From Salinivibrio kushneri (GTDB lineage Bacteria; Pseudomonadota; Gammaproteobacteria; Enterobacterales; Vibrionaceae): DNA of 64,000 nucleotides. The notes under the pieces are model-generated. The model was not told the DNA's origin. It was given only the letters and a program-made list of their open reading frames with translations, and did not search any database. This document shows, in pieces, positions 44,817 to 53,060 of this stretch; within the stretch, counting starts at the first letter, position 1, and each line of letters opens with the position of its first letter. A program made the position numbers and the translations under genes. Location of the stretch: positions 186,001 to 250,000 of the forward strand of contig NZ_CP040022.1 in the NCBI RefSeq assembly GCF_005280275.1, written 5' to 3'.

Positions 44817-46106
44817 ATGCAAGATCTGTGGGATCGCCACCTCCGTTATCGCAGCCATCATGTTGATGTACCGCTGGATCATAGTGACGTTGATAGCCCC
44901 TCAATCTCGATTTTCGCCCGTGAAGTGGTGGATACGCGTAAAAATGAACAAGACTTACCCTGGCTGGTGTATTTCCAAGGTGGTCCTGGCATGGAGTCAC
45001 CTCGCCCTAATGGTGCGAGCGGTTGGTTAAAACGGGCACTAGACGATTACCGCGTGTTGTTGCTCGACCAACGCGGCACGGGCTTAAGCTCGCCGGTGAA
45101 TCACCAAACGCTTGCCCACCTCACAGCCGCCGAGCAAGCGGACTACCTGAGCCATTTTCGTGCCGATAGCATCGTGAAAGACGCCGAGTGTTTGCGTGAG
45201 GCGTTAGGTATCAAGCAATGGGCGATCCTCGGTCAAAGCTTTGGTGGGTTCTGTGCGCTCACCTATTTATCTTTCTTTCCGCAATCGCTATCGCGCGCGT
45301 TTGTCACCGGCGGTATTCCGCCGATTGAAGGGCATGCCGATAGGGTGTACCAAAAAACCTATCAGCGGGTGGAAGACAAGAACCAGCAGTTTTTCGCTCA
45401 GTTCCCCGATGCACAAGCCCGCTGCCACGAGATTGCCCAGTATTTGCAAAACAATGCGGTGACGCTGCCAAACGGTCAGCCGTTTACGGTGGAGCAGTTC
45501 CAGACCATTGGCCTAAATCTCGGCCGCGGTCATGCGGGGCTGCCGCTTTATTATTTATTGGAACGAGCCTTTATTGAGGTGAATGGCGAGCGTGTGCTGA
45601 GCTATCCATTCCTTGATGCGATGCAGGCAGAACAAGGGTATTTAACCAACCCTTTCTACGCTATTTTGCATGAATCGATTTACTGCCAGCAGCAGGCCTC
45701 GCAGTGGTCAGCACATCGAGTACGCGATCAGTTCCCGCAGTTCCACTACCAGCCCGACCAGCCTTTCCGCTTTACCGGTGAAATGGTCTATCCATGGATG
45801 TTTGATCAACTCGCCACGCTCAAGCCACTCAAAGACGCCGCCATGTTACTGGCGGAAAAAACCGATTGGCCGGCGCTTTATGATCTCGAGGCACTCAAGC
45901 ACAACACGGTGCCGCTCGCCTGTGCCACCTATGTGGATGATATGTTTGTCGAGTTCGATTATTCCCGTCAAACCTTGGCGAAGATTGCTAACAGCCAAGC
46001 GTGGATGACTAACGAGTACGAGCACAATGGCATTGGCGTCGATGGCGAGCGTATTTTGGATCGCTTAATCGATATCGGCGATAACCTAGCTGCCCTTCAT
46101 GGTTAA
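44817..46106 (+). CDS. Proline iminopeptidase-like alpha/beta hydrolase (S33)
   Basis: 429 residues from ATG 44817, preceded by AAAGGAATTACC; an upstream in-frame GTG at 44784 is not needed. Oxyanion segment YFQGGPGMESPRP, DQRGTGLS, and nucleophile elbow GQSFGGFCALTYLS (Ser about 144) match the S33 prolyl aminopeptidase group; the late His lies in NEYEHNGIGVDGERIL. Cytoplasmic, trimming N-terminal Pro from peptides. A GGCCATGCC/GGCATGGCC dyad (46133-46161) without T-run follows. Confidence 0.9.
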   Translation: MQDLWDRHLRYRSHHVDVPLDHSDVDSPSISIFAREVVDTRKNEQDLPWLVYFQGGPGMESPRPNGASGWLKRALDDYRVLLLDQRGTGLSSPVNHQTLAHLTAAEQADYLSHFRADSIVKDAECLREALGIKQWAILGQSFGGFCALTYLSFFPQSLSRAFVTGGIPPIEGHADRVYQKTYQRVEDKNQQFFAQFPDAQARCHEIAQYLQNNAVTLPNGQPFTVEQFQTIGLNLGRGHAGLPLYYLLERAFIEVNGERVLSYPFLDAMQAEQGYLTNPFYAILHESIYCQQQASQWSAHRVRDQFPQFHYQPDQPFRFTGEMVYPWMFDQLATLKPLKDAAMLLAEKTDWPALYDLEALKHNTVPLACATYVDDMFVEFDYSRQTLAKIANSQAWMTNEYEHNGIGVDGERILDRLIDIGDNLAALHG

Positions 46107-46523
46107 TGACGTCTTACTTTAGCGATGATGACGGCCATGCCTTAACGACTCAGGCATGGCCACACCGCTGTCTACTCTTCGATCAGGTCAGAGCAGAAAT
46201 TTTCAGCGCAACAAACTGTGATCTAATTCAAATCAATTATTGGCGCTGATAAAGCTGATACGCTAGTTGTTAATACGGTGCACACCGGTTAAACGTATAA
46301 AAATGTTCGCTTACGACTGTCTCATTAATATATCGCTTACTCCCGCGGGTTTTGTCTTTATCACTAGACAATGAGGCATCTGTCAAGCGCTTGCATGTTC
46401 CGTTAATTGGCGTAGTATAAATGCGTTCTCTCAGGGAACAGGACGTTCCCAGCACGATGTTGGCGTAGGAAGTCGTGCCACCGTACATCGTCACTTTTCT
46501 TTTCACACTTTGCGTTCACACAG
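46107..46523. other. Intergenic region before the ClC gene
   Basis: 417 bases. Apart from the 9-base-arm dyad GGCCATGCC/GGCATGGCC at 46133-46161 I see no supported feature; a 78-codon frame on the minus strand has no ribosome site or coding character. Confidence 0.4.
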
Positions 46524-47918
46524 ATGAAAATTGTAAGTAAAACAGGCAAGAAGAGAGCCATCTTTTACAAATCTAGTGTTTTCTTTGATAAATTATGGTC
46601 TCGCGATAAAACGCCCGTTTCTATCCTTTTACTCGCGGTAGTCATTGGCTTTTTAGGTGGCGTGGTGGTCACCCTTTTCGAACTCGCCATCCATTCACTG
46701 TCTCAATCCAGAACCGACTGGCTAGACAGCAATATCAGCTCGATGCTCCCTTTAGGCGTGCTCGCGTTTCTCATTAGCGCAGGACTCGCCTTGGTCGGCT
46801 ATTGGCTTGTCCATCGTTTTGCCCCTGAAGCGGCAGGGTCTGGTATCCCAGAAGTTGAGGGCGCGATGGAAGGCATTCGCCCCTCACGGTGGTGGCGAGT
46901 TATCCCGGTGAAATTTTTTGGCGGTTTAGGCGCGTTGGGCTCGGGGATGATTCTCGGCCGCGAAGGCCCGAGTGTGCAAATTGGTGCCAATATTGGCCGA
47001 ATGGTCACCGACACCTGCCGCATCAAAGACAGAAACAGTAATCAAACACTGCTGGCCTCCGGGGCCGCAGCGGGGCTGGCGGCCGCTTTTAACGCACCAC
47101 TGGCGGCGATCATGTTTGTGGTTGAGGAGATGCGACCGCAATTTCGCTATACCTTGATTTCAATTAAAGCGGTAATTATCGCCGCAATTGTCGCGGACAT
47201 TGTTTTTCGGTATATCAATGGCCAAGAGGCGGTGATCGTGCTGCCACAATATGAAACCCCACCGCTCATTTCTCTTTGGTTCTTTCTCGCCCTCGGTTGC
47301 TGCTTCGGCGTGTTTGGCGTGTTGTTTAACTTTTTGATTATTCGCTTTCAGGATTTTTTCCAGCGCTTTTATCAAAAAAGCCAAACACGGATCTGGCTAG
47401 TCGGTGCCACCTTAGGTGGCTTTTTTGGTCTGCTACTTATCTACGCCCCTGAGCTGACCCATGGCGGGATTAACTTGGTGCCGGACTTCGTCACCCTCAA
47501 TTATTCAATCAGTGCCCTGCTGTTTATCTTTATGGCGCGCACATTACTGACAGTGATTTGCTTTAGCTCGGGTGCGCCTGGGGGCATTTTTGCGCCCATG
47601 CTGGCGCTAGGCACCTTGTTAGGCACTGTTTATGGGTTAGTGGTTGCCAATATGTACCCAGAAATGGGCATAGAGCCGGGGATGTTTGCCATTGCTGGCA
47701 TGGGTGCCTTATTTGCGGCCACGGTGCGCGCGCCGATTACCGGTATTTTGTTGGTGATTGAAATGACCAACAACTATTATCTGATTTTGCCGTTAATCAT
47801 CACCACCCTCGGTGCCACCTTGGTCGCACAGTTGCTGGGCGGACAACCGATTTATACAGAACTATTGCGTCGTAAAGTGCGCGAGCAAAAGCTGCGGATA
47901 GAAAACGCGTCTCAATAA
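46524..47918 (+). CDS. clcA: ClcA-type chloride channel/H+-Cl- exchanger
   Basis: 464 residues, ClC family. Selectivity motifs are present: GSGIPEVEG (about residue 112), GREGPSVQIG (about 148, with the gating Glu) and, in the second half, the SSGAPGGIFAP filter segment and a Tyr in the PIYTEL region. The length equals ClcA without CBS domains. It exports protons or moves chloride in extreme acid resistance and salt balance. No clear ribosome site precedes the ATG, so the true start may be some codons downstream. Confidence 0.92.
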   Translation: MKIVSKTGKKRAIFYKSSVFFDKLWSRDKTPVSILLLAVVIGFLGGVVVTLFELAIHSLSQSRTDWLDSNISSMLPLGVLAFLISAGLALVGYWLVHRFAPEAAGSGIPEVEGAMEGIRPSRWWRVIPVKFFGGLGALGSGMILGREGPSVQIGANIGRMVTDTCRIKDRNSNQTLLASGAAAGLAAAFNAPLAAIMFVVEEMRPQFRYTLISIKAVIIAAIVADIVFRYINGQEAVIVLPQYETPPLISLWFFLALGCCFGVFGVLFNFLIIRFQDFFQRFYQKSQTRIWLVGATLGGFFGLLLIYAPELTHGGINLVPDFVTLNYSISALLFIFMARTLLTVICFSSGAPGGIFAPMLALGTLLGTVYGLVVANMYPEMGIEPGMFAIAGMGALFAATVRAPITGILLVIEMTNNYYLILPLIITTLGATLVAQLLGGQPIYTELLRRKVREQKLRIENASQ

Positions 47919-48598
47919 GTGGCGCCATGTTTTTCGAGTAAAGCAGCCATTTCACCGCTCTTTTTCATTTTACCTATGCTGGCGTCCAATCGCTCAAGAA
48001 GTGCCTGATGCCGCTGATGAATCGCAAAATAGATGGGGATGGACTCGATAGGGTTATCCCCCATGCGCACATTAGTTAGTTGCTCTTTTTCAATAATGCT
48101 TGCCACGCCCACATAAGCCACCATGGCTTGTACCCGATTGCTATTGACCATATTCAACGCTGCGCGCTCACTCCTCGCACCGACCATTTCCCACTGGTAC
48201 TTATCCGCGATCATTTGCGCTACTTGGTCACCAATCACTCCCACTACACGTTGATAGTCTTGAGGGTTGCCAACATATGTATGGCCAAACAGGTGATAAC
48301 CGACGGAAAACAGTGATTCACTCGGATAAAGCGCCTGAGGCGTGTCCTGGTAGACCAACCGCGTGCGTCCAAAATCAATATCAATGATCCCTTTAGCCAG
48401 TGCATTCTCTGCCCGCGCTAACGGCATTTCTATCCAAGCGAGTTCGATTTGTGGGTCAACCGAGTCAAAAACCCGCTCGACGATCGCTTTGGTCGCGGAT
48501 GACATTGCACCCGTATGATCGCGATATGCAACAGTGAGTGTGTTTGCCAGTCCACTCAACGGCAACCAGCAAACCATTAATATCCACCATCTCGTCAC
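47912..48598 (-). CDS. Periplasmic solute-binding protein (family 3-like)
   Basis: 228 residues from GTG 48598 (GAGGTGGCACT upstream). Signal peptide with cleavage near GLAN. The body has the Bacterial extracellular solute-binding family 3 layout: VAYRDHTGAMS, AENALAKGIIDIDFG, VNSNRVQAMVAYVGVASIIEK and ends with KMKKSGEMAALLEKHG, the usual polar amino-acid-binding closing motif. No permease is adjacent, so it may serve a sensor or an orphan transporter. It overlaps the clcA stop by 7 bases, convergently. Confidence 0.85.
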   Translation of the reverse strand: MTRWWILMVCWLPLSGLANTLTVAYRDHTGAMSSATKAIVERVFDSVDPQIELAWIEMPLARAENALAKGIIDIDFGRTRLVYQDTPQALYPSESLFSVGYHLFGHTYVGNPQDYQRVVGVIGDQVAQMIADKYQWEMVGARSERAALNMVNSNRVQAMVAYVGVASIIEKEQLTNVRMGDNPIESIPIYFAIHQRHQALLERLDASIGKMKKSGEMAALLEKHGATY

Positions 48599-48695
48599 AG
48601 TGCCACCTCAAATCGTTTTCGCACTCTTAGAGATTAGAAGACGGAAAAGGCGACGTCCATATGCAACACGTGACGCTGTCACGAAGCATCGGTAG

Positions 48696-49220
48696 CTATG
48701 CACTCGAGAGAGGCTGTAATATCTTCAGACACGACGCGCGACTGGGTAACTCACCAAATTCGGCGCGCACGATCAGCCCCTCTAATAACGTCATCACGGT
48801 GTCGACATCCTCAGACCCGACAATGCCTTCAATCATATTGCGAATTTTGCGCTTATGCGCTTTGGCAATCGCTGTAACTTGGCTGTCTGTACTGCTCTTA
48901 AATTCTCCAATCGCGTGCATAAACATACAACCTTTGAAGTCGTCTTGTTTAAACCACGCCAGATGCCAATCCAGTAAAGCCGTCAATTGGGCATCTTTAT
49001 CCTGATGCGCATCAATAGCCTGCTGCAGCCCTTGTTCAAATCTTGTATGGCGCGCTTGCAGTACAGCCTCAATCAAGGCCGACTTAGCGCCAAAGTGCCG
49101 GTACATTGAGGTCTTTGAGACCGCGGCTTCATCACGGATTTTGTCGACGCCCACTGCGGTGTAACCAAACTGATTAAATAACGACTCGGCCACCGCCAAG
49201 ATGTGATCGCGTTTGCTCAT
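48696..49220 (-). CDS. TetR-family regulator of the HPP gene
   Basis: 174 residues from ATG 49220 (TTTGGAGAGCATG upstream; the two preceding in-frame ATGs are too close to or beyond the ribosome site). Helix-turn-helix: AAVSKTSMYRHFGAKSALIEAVL (parts). The ligand-binding half resembles AcuR/YxaF-like repressors. Divergent from the HPP gene across twin operators, so it probably represses both. Confidence 0.9.
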   Translation of the reverse strand: MSKRDHILAVAESLFNQFGYTAVGVDKIRDEAAVSKTSMYRHFGAKSALIEAVLQARHTRFEQGLQQAIDAHQDKDAQLTALLDWHLAWFKQDDFKGCMFMHAIGEFKSSTDSQVTAIAKAHKRKIRNMIEGIVGSEDVDTVMTLLEGLIVRAEFGELPSRASCLKILQPLSSA

Positions 49221-49246
49221 CATGCTCTCCAAAAAAGACTTGTCAT

Positions 49247-49299
49247 AAAGTGTACCGATCTGTACTCTTTAAAACAATGTGTACAGATCGGTACACTTT
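49247..49299. promoter_or_regulatory. Twin TetR operators in the tetR-HPP divergent region
   Basis: A 19-base arm (49247-49265) is repeated exactly inverted at 49281-49299, separated by 15 bases. Each arm contains the near-palindrome GTACCGATCTGTAC, so two repressor dimers could bind. Confidence 0.88.
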
Positions 49300-49322
49300 A
49301 TTCGACCATTGAAGGAGCAACT

Positions 49323-49844
49323 ATGAAACGACTAAAAGGTGGCGGTGCGTTACCGCCTAAACCCACTTGGGTTCAACTGACAAAAGGCTTACTGGGTGGA
49401 TTTTTTGGCATTCTCACCTTAGCTGTGCTGAATCAAACCACTGGCGTGCCGTGGCTGATGGCTCCCTTTGGCGCAACCTGTGTGATTTTATTTGCAGCAC
49501 CTCAATCACCACTCGCGCAGCCGAGAAATGTGATTGTGGGTCACTTACTGACCGCCAGTGTGGGGTTGGCGATGCTGTATGGCGTAGGAAGTGAGAGTTG
49601 GATGATCGCACTAGCAGTTGGCCTTGCGATTATGCTGATGCAAGCCTGCCGTGCCGTTCACCCACCGGCAGGAGCGAATCCACTGGTAATCATGCTAGCG
49701 GGGACTCAGGTGGTAGGCATCGATTATTTGTTTACGCCCGTGCTCGCAGGCAGTGTCGCACTGGTAACCATTGCAGCAGTGATCAACAACCTCGGTGAAC
49801 CACATCATTGGCCTGTGTATTGGCATGGGATCAAGCGGGGCTAA
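49323..49844 (+). CDS. HPP-family membrane protein
   Basis: 173 residues from ATG 49323 (GAAGGAGCAACT). Four to five membrane segments; the signature CRAVHPPAGANPLVIMLAGT (parts) with the HPP triplet lies at about residue 115. Some family members are nitrite transporters of chloroplasts and cyanobacteria; the role here is unknown. The TetR gene and its operators make this the regulated target. Confidence 0.9.
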   Translation: MKRLKGGGALPPKPTWVQLTKGLLGGFFGILTLAVLNQTTGVPWLMAPFGATCVILFAAPQSPLAQPRNVIVGHLLTASVGLAMLYGVGSESWMIALAVGLAIMLMQACRAVHPPAGANPLVIMLAGTQVVGIDYLFTPVLAGSVALVTIAAVINNLGEPHHWPVYWHGIKRG

Positions 49845-49892
49845 AAGAACTCGGTTCCTGAGTCGTACAAGGCTGAGGAACCCATCCCCTCA

Positions 49893-50000
49893 CTAATGAA
49901 GCAAATAGCCTGAAAGGGTTAACCACACCCCTAGCGCGAACGCGCCACCGAGAATCAGGGCTTCCAATAAATAAGCCTTAATCACACTATATAATTTCAT
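49893..50000 (-). CDS. Small single-span membrane protein, 35 residues
   Basis: ATG at 50000 to TAG at 49893. The peptide begins MKLYSVIKAYLLEALILGG and continues as one hydrophobic helix (residues about 10-33) ending SGYLLH, as in known small regulatory membrane proteins. The ribosome site (TTAGGT) is weak. It lies between convergent HPP and ackA transcription units and no other frame explains the bias. Not recognised as a named family. Confidence 0.55.
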   Translation of the reverse strand: MKLYSVIKAYLLEALILGGAFALGVWLTLSGYLLH

Positions 50001-50129
50001 ACCTAACCAATCTTTTTTATCTTTCGGGTATCAAATCAAAAAACGATGCACTTTGTCCATCATTATATACAAAAAGCGCTATATCGGATCATATAAGGCT
50101 TGATAGAGATTGATTTTTAGGCATAAAAA

Positions 50130-50151
50130 AAGCGAGCCACGAAGCTCGCTT
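50130..50151 (-). terminator. Terminator of ackA
   Basis: AAGCGAGC and GCTCGCTT with a 6-base loop, followed on the minus strand by TTTTTT, 25 bases after the stop. Confidence 0.88.
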
Positions 50152-50175
50152 CATTAACAGAGGAAGAGACGACAA

Positions 50176-51363
50176 TCAGGCCATTGCCATGGCTTGTTGT
50201 GCGATCACCAGCTCTTCGTTGGTTGGGATCACCAGTGCTAGCGGTGACGCTTGGGTGGTGATTTGTCCTGCGGCACCAAAACGCGCGGCGGCGTTAGCCT
50301 CGGCATCGGCTTGATAACCGAAAATCGCGAGTTCTTTTAGGATCATTTCCCGCACTGGCAGTGAGTTCTCGCCAATTCCACCTGTGAAAACAATCGCATC
50401 CAAGCGAGATAAAGGCACCATGTAACTTGCGATGTATTTCGCAACGCGATAAGCAAACATTTCTAGCGCTAGTTGTGCGCCTTTGTGACCCTGCTCTGCC
50501 GCGTCGACCAAGCCTCGACAATCGTTCGTCAATTCCGACACGCCGAGCAAACCGGCTTTATCGATCAGTTCATGATGGATTTCATCGGTACTCAGGCCTT
50601 TTTTGGAGAGAAACTCAAGAATAGATGGGTCGATATCGCCACAGCGTGTGCCCATCATTAAGCCCGCCAATGGCGTAAAGCCCATGCTGGTATCGACACT
50701 TTGACCGTCTTTGACCGCACACAAAGAGGCCCCGTTGCCAAGGTGTACGGTGATTACGTTGGTTTGCTCAGGCGCTTGATTGAGCCATTTTGCCGCTTCA
50801 CGACTCACGAAGTAGTGGCTGGTGCCGTGGAAGCCGTAGCGGCGAATACCATAATCGTTATAAAGCTGACGCGAGATCGCGTAATGATACGCTTTTTCCG
50901 GCATGGTTTGATGGAATGCGGTGTCGAAAACCGCCACTTGCGGCAAGCTTGGGAAGGCTTGGCGTGCCGCTTTAATGCCCACCACATGCGCGGGATTATG
51001 CAAGGGCGCCAAGGCTTTTAGCGCATCAATTTGCCCCAAAACGGCATCGTCAATCAAGGTGGCCTGGCTGAAGGTTTCACCACCATGTACCACGCGATGC
51101 CCAACGGCCTGCAGCTTATCACTTAATTGGTTGCTTTCGATAAGGCCCACAATGATATCCATGGCCTCTTGATGGTGGTTGCTTCCTGCACTTAAGGTTT
51201 TCTCAGTTTTTTCGCCGTCGACTTTCCAGCTCATCCGCGCGTCATCGCGCCCAAAGCATTCTCCAGCGCCGGAAATCACCGCGTCGCCAGTTTGCGCATC
51301 CATCAGTGCAAACTTTAACGACGAGCTACCTGAATTAATAACGAGTACCAGTGCATCACTCAT
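50176..51363 (-). CDS. ackA: Acetate kinase
   Basis: 395 residues of the ASKHA acetate/propionate kinase family: VLVINSGSSSLKFALMD at the N-terminus, RYGFHGTSHYFVS with the phosphate-binding His, HLGNGASLCAV, and TGGIGENS near the C-terminus. It converts acetyl phosphate and ADP to acetate and ATP. No pta gene accompanies it, so this may be a secondary kinase copy of the kind vibrios carry besides the ackA-pta operon. AAGGTAACCCT precedes the ATG. Confidence 0.95.
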   Translation of the reverse strand: MSDALVLVINSGSSSLKFALMDAQTGDAVISGAGECFGRDDARMSWKVDGEKTEKTLSAGSNHHQEAMDIIVGLIESNQLSDKLQAVGHRVVHGGETFSQATLIDDAVLGQIDALKALAPLHNPAHVVGIKAARQAFPSLPQVAVFDTAFHQTMPEKAYHYAISRQLYNDYGIRRYGFHGTSHYFVSREAAKWLNQAPEQTNVITVHLGNGASLCAVKDGQSVDTSMGFTPLAGLMMGTRCGDIDPSILEFLSKKGLSTDEIHHELIDKAGLLGVSELTNDCRGLVDAAEQGHKGAQLALEMFAYRVAKYIASYMVPLSRLDAIVFTGGIGENSLPVREMILKELAIFGYQADAEANAAARFGAAGQITTQASPLALVIPTNEELVIAQQAMAMA

Positions 51364-51509
51364 AGGGTTACCTTATTGGCAGAATTAGGATAACGGCTCA
51401 CGGCCGTCACCCCATTATTAAAATATTTTTGAACAATTCAACTCTCGTTATAGTGATAGCATACTTGCGCAACAATTTACTGCGTAAGATCAAGCTAAGT
51501 GCGCACGGA

Positions 51510-51893
51510 CTAGACAAAAACAAAAACCGATAAATAGCTCACAGCGGCCACGGCTAACACTAATGACAAAAAAGCAAACAGTTTGGCGCGTCTCCGGTGG
51601 ATCCAAGTCCCCACGCCCGTATGTAGGCTGCGATGCGGGCGTATCATCCCTAGGCAGCGAGCATATTTATTGGCTAGACGCTGGTGGCCTTGCGCGTTTA
51701 ACCGTTCAAGAAGCTGATGGACATGCGTCACCGAGCAGTGACCCAGCACAGCCATACACTCCTCGTGGGGCATGACTGTGAGCAGTTCAACTTGCTTGTT
51801 GAGATCATATTGTAAAAAGGCATTGCGAGCGGCCACAATCTCTGATGTTGAGAAAGCAGTCGGTTCAGTAAAGGTGTTGTTCATTACCGTCAT
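51510..51893 (-). CDS. Small MgtE-N-like protein with C-terminal membrane anchor
   Basis: 127 residues from ATG 51893 (GGGAGATTCGCC upstream). Residues about 20-85 are a soluble helical domain (VELLTVMPHEECMAVLGHC, THVHQLLERLNAQGHQRLA) that recalls the helical repeats of the MgtE magnesium-transporter N domain; residues about 105-126 form one membrane helix. It has no transport domain, so it may be a regulator or partner. A leader peptide and alternative hairpins upstream suggest attenuation. The MgtE link is a resemblance, not proof. Confidence 0.65.
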   Translation of the reverse strand: MTVMNNTFTEPTAFSTSEIVAARNAFLQYDLNKQVELLTVMPHEECMAVLGHCSVTHVHQLLERLNAQGHQRLANKYARCLGMIRPHRSLHTGVGTWIHRRRAKLFAFLSLVLAVAAVSYLSVFVFV

Positions 51894-51997
51894 GGCGAAT
51901 CTCCCGATTGGCAGTAGGTAACGACCATCAACAACATCGTGCCCATCCGGACAGTGTGATGTCTAACAGCGAGAGGAGAAAAACAAAGCAGGCAGGG

Positions 51998-52049
51998 CCA
52001 ACTATCGACGACAGTTGGTAACGATGAAATGCAGCAATACCAACAGTCG
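51998..52049 (-). promoter_or_regulatory. Attenuator-like element with two mutually exclusive hairpins
   Basis: On the minus strand arm 1 (52049-52038, CGACTGTTGGTA) can pair with arm 2 (52020-52009, TACCAACTGTCG; one mismatch), or arm 2 can pair with arm 3 (52007-51998, CGATAGTTGG; one G-U). Arm 1 begins right after the leader peptide's stop codon, so a ribosome there would mask it and favour the 2-3 pairing. A T-rich stretch follows at about 51975-51987. Confidence 0.6.
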
Positions 52050-52094
52050 CTATTTTTCTCCGTTAAGACTCGGAGGATGGTCGGTATTGTTCAT
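52050..52094 (-). CDS. Leader peptide, 14 residues
   Basis: ATG 52094 preceded by GGAGACAACC encodes MNNTDHPPSLNGEK and stops at TAG adjoining the first hairpin arm. It has a Pro-Pro pair and acidic residues, features known in Mg2+-transporter leader peptides that stall or destabilise ribosomes. An in-frame ATG 18 bases upstream would add six residues. TTGACA at 52167-52162 (minus) is a plausible -35. Confidence 0.6.
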   Translation of the reverse strand: MNNTDHPPSLNGEK

Positions 52095-52214
52095 GGTTGT
52101 CTCCAAATACATGTTTTGCTGATAAAGCGTGACAATGATAACAAGAAACGCAGGGGCTGTCTGTCAACAGACGGTCATCTCTCGCACCATAACCCGGGTT
52201 AAAAGGCGATGACA

Positions 52215-52697
52215 TTAGGATTTCGCGTCAGCTCGCTGACGGCACAGCAACACACTGGCCCCTAACAGTTGCGAAAAGGCGACCGTTAAATCGGTTTGCA
52301 TCTGCTGTTCACACTCTTGCTGCAGCGTTTTTAAACACCTGAATGCGGCTCCATGATCGGCTTTGCCACTAATTAACACATAAAAGCACAGCTTTAGCGT
52401 CGCCTTAAATTCACCTTCGGCATGCATCGCTTGCATCCAGCTTTTCATAAATGCATTGATGGTGCCACTCGTATCGAGTGGCGTACGCAGGCTCTCCACC
52501 AAAAAAGGCTCTAACGCGACCATGAAATCTTGCTTTCGAGGAAAGTGATGGCTAATCCCGGTGCGCGATACGCCTGTCGCTTCACTGAGCGTGGTATAAG
52601 ACATTCCCTCATAACCGAGCGCCAACAGCTGCCGCTTCGCCTCTGCCAAGATAGTCTCAATGGTTTGTTGTGTTTGGGCTTTACTGCGTTTTGGCAT
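52215..52697 (-). CDS. TetR-family regulator
   Basis: 160 residues from ATG 52697 (MPKRSKAQTQQTIETIL); an upstream start at 52730 has no ribosome site. Helix-turn-helix: YTTLSEATGVSRTGISHHFPRKQDFM. The C-terminal half is short for the family. It is divergent from the acyl-CoA synthetase gene; the shared region has two palindromes, so it is likely the local repressor responding to an acyl-CoA or fatty acid (inference). Confidence 0.85.
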   Translation of the reverse strand: MPKRSKAQTQQTIETILAEAKRQLLALGYEGMSYTTLSEATGVSRTGISHHFPRKQDFMVALEPFLVESLRTPLDTSGTINAFMKSWMQAMHAEGEFKATLKLCFYVLISGKADHGAAFRCLKTLQQECEQQMQTDLTVAFSQLLGASVLLCRQRADAKS

Positions 52698-52950
52698 GCG
52701 TAATCTGTTCTCCCCGTCAATCGCCGTCATTGGCGCTGTGATGACACGCGCGCCAGTCGGCTCGCGGCCAGGCTAACTCACGAAAAAGTCCCGCCCCTTT
52801 TAAAATAGTACAGACTCACCCACTCAGCCTGACACTAACCCTTTACCAAGACGCTGAAGCGGATCAAACTTCCAAAAACCTTATTGAGAAGAATATGAAA
52901 AAACTGAAAAATCCGTGACAAATCACTGCAAATAGTGCCATCAGTCATAA

Positions 52951-52968
52951 TTTGAACACGTGTTTAAA
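52951..52968. promoter_or_regulatory. Palindrome in the tetR-acyl-CoA synthetase region, site 1
   Basis: TTTGAACACGTGTTTAAA is symmetric except for one base pair; candidate operator shared with site 2 at 53019-53030. Confidence 0.55.
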
Positions 52969-53018
52969 TGATTATCTTGCTTCTCGCCGCCCCCGATCAC
53001 TAAATTAACATTATTATA

Positions 53019-53030
53019 ACGTTTAAACGT
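53019..53030. promoter_or_regulatory. Palindrome, site 2
   Basis: ACGTTTAAACGT is perfectly symmetric and sits 31 bases before the acyl-CoA synthetase start; it shares GTTTAAA with site 1. The rest of the 363-base divergent region shows nothing else. Confidence 0.55.
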
Positions 53031-53060
53031 ATTCTTAGGTTGCGACAATGAGGAAGTCCA

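Noticed and set aside
46270-46506. 78-codon minus-strand frame before the ClC gene
   Set aside because: No ribosome site, no family resemblance, atypical composition.
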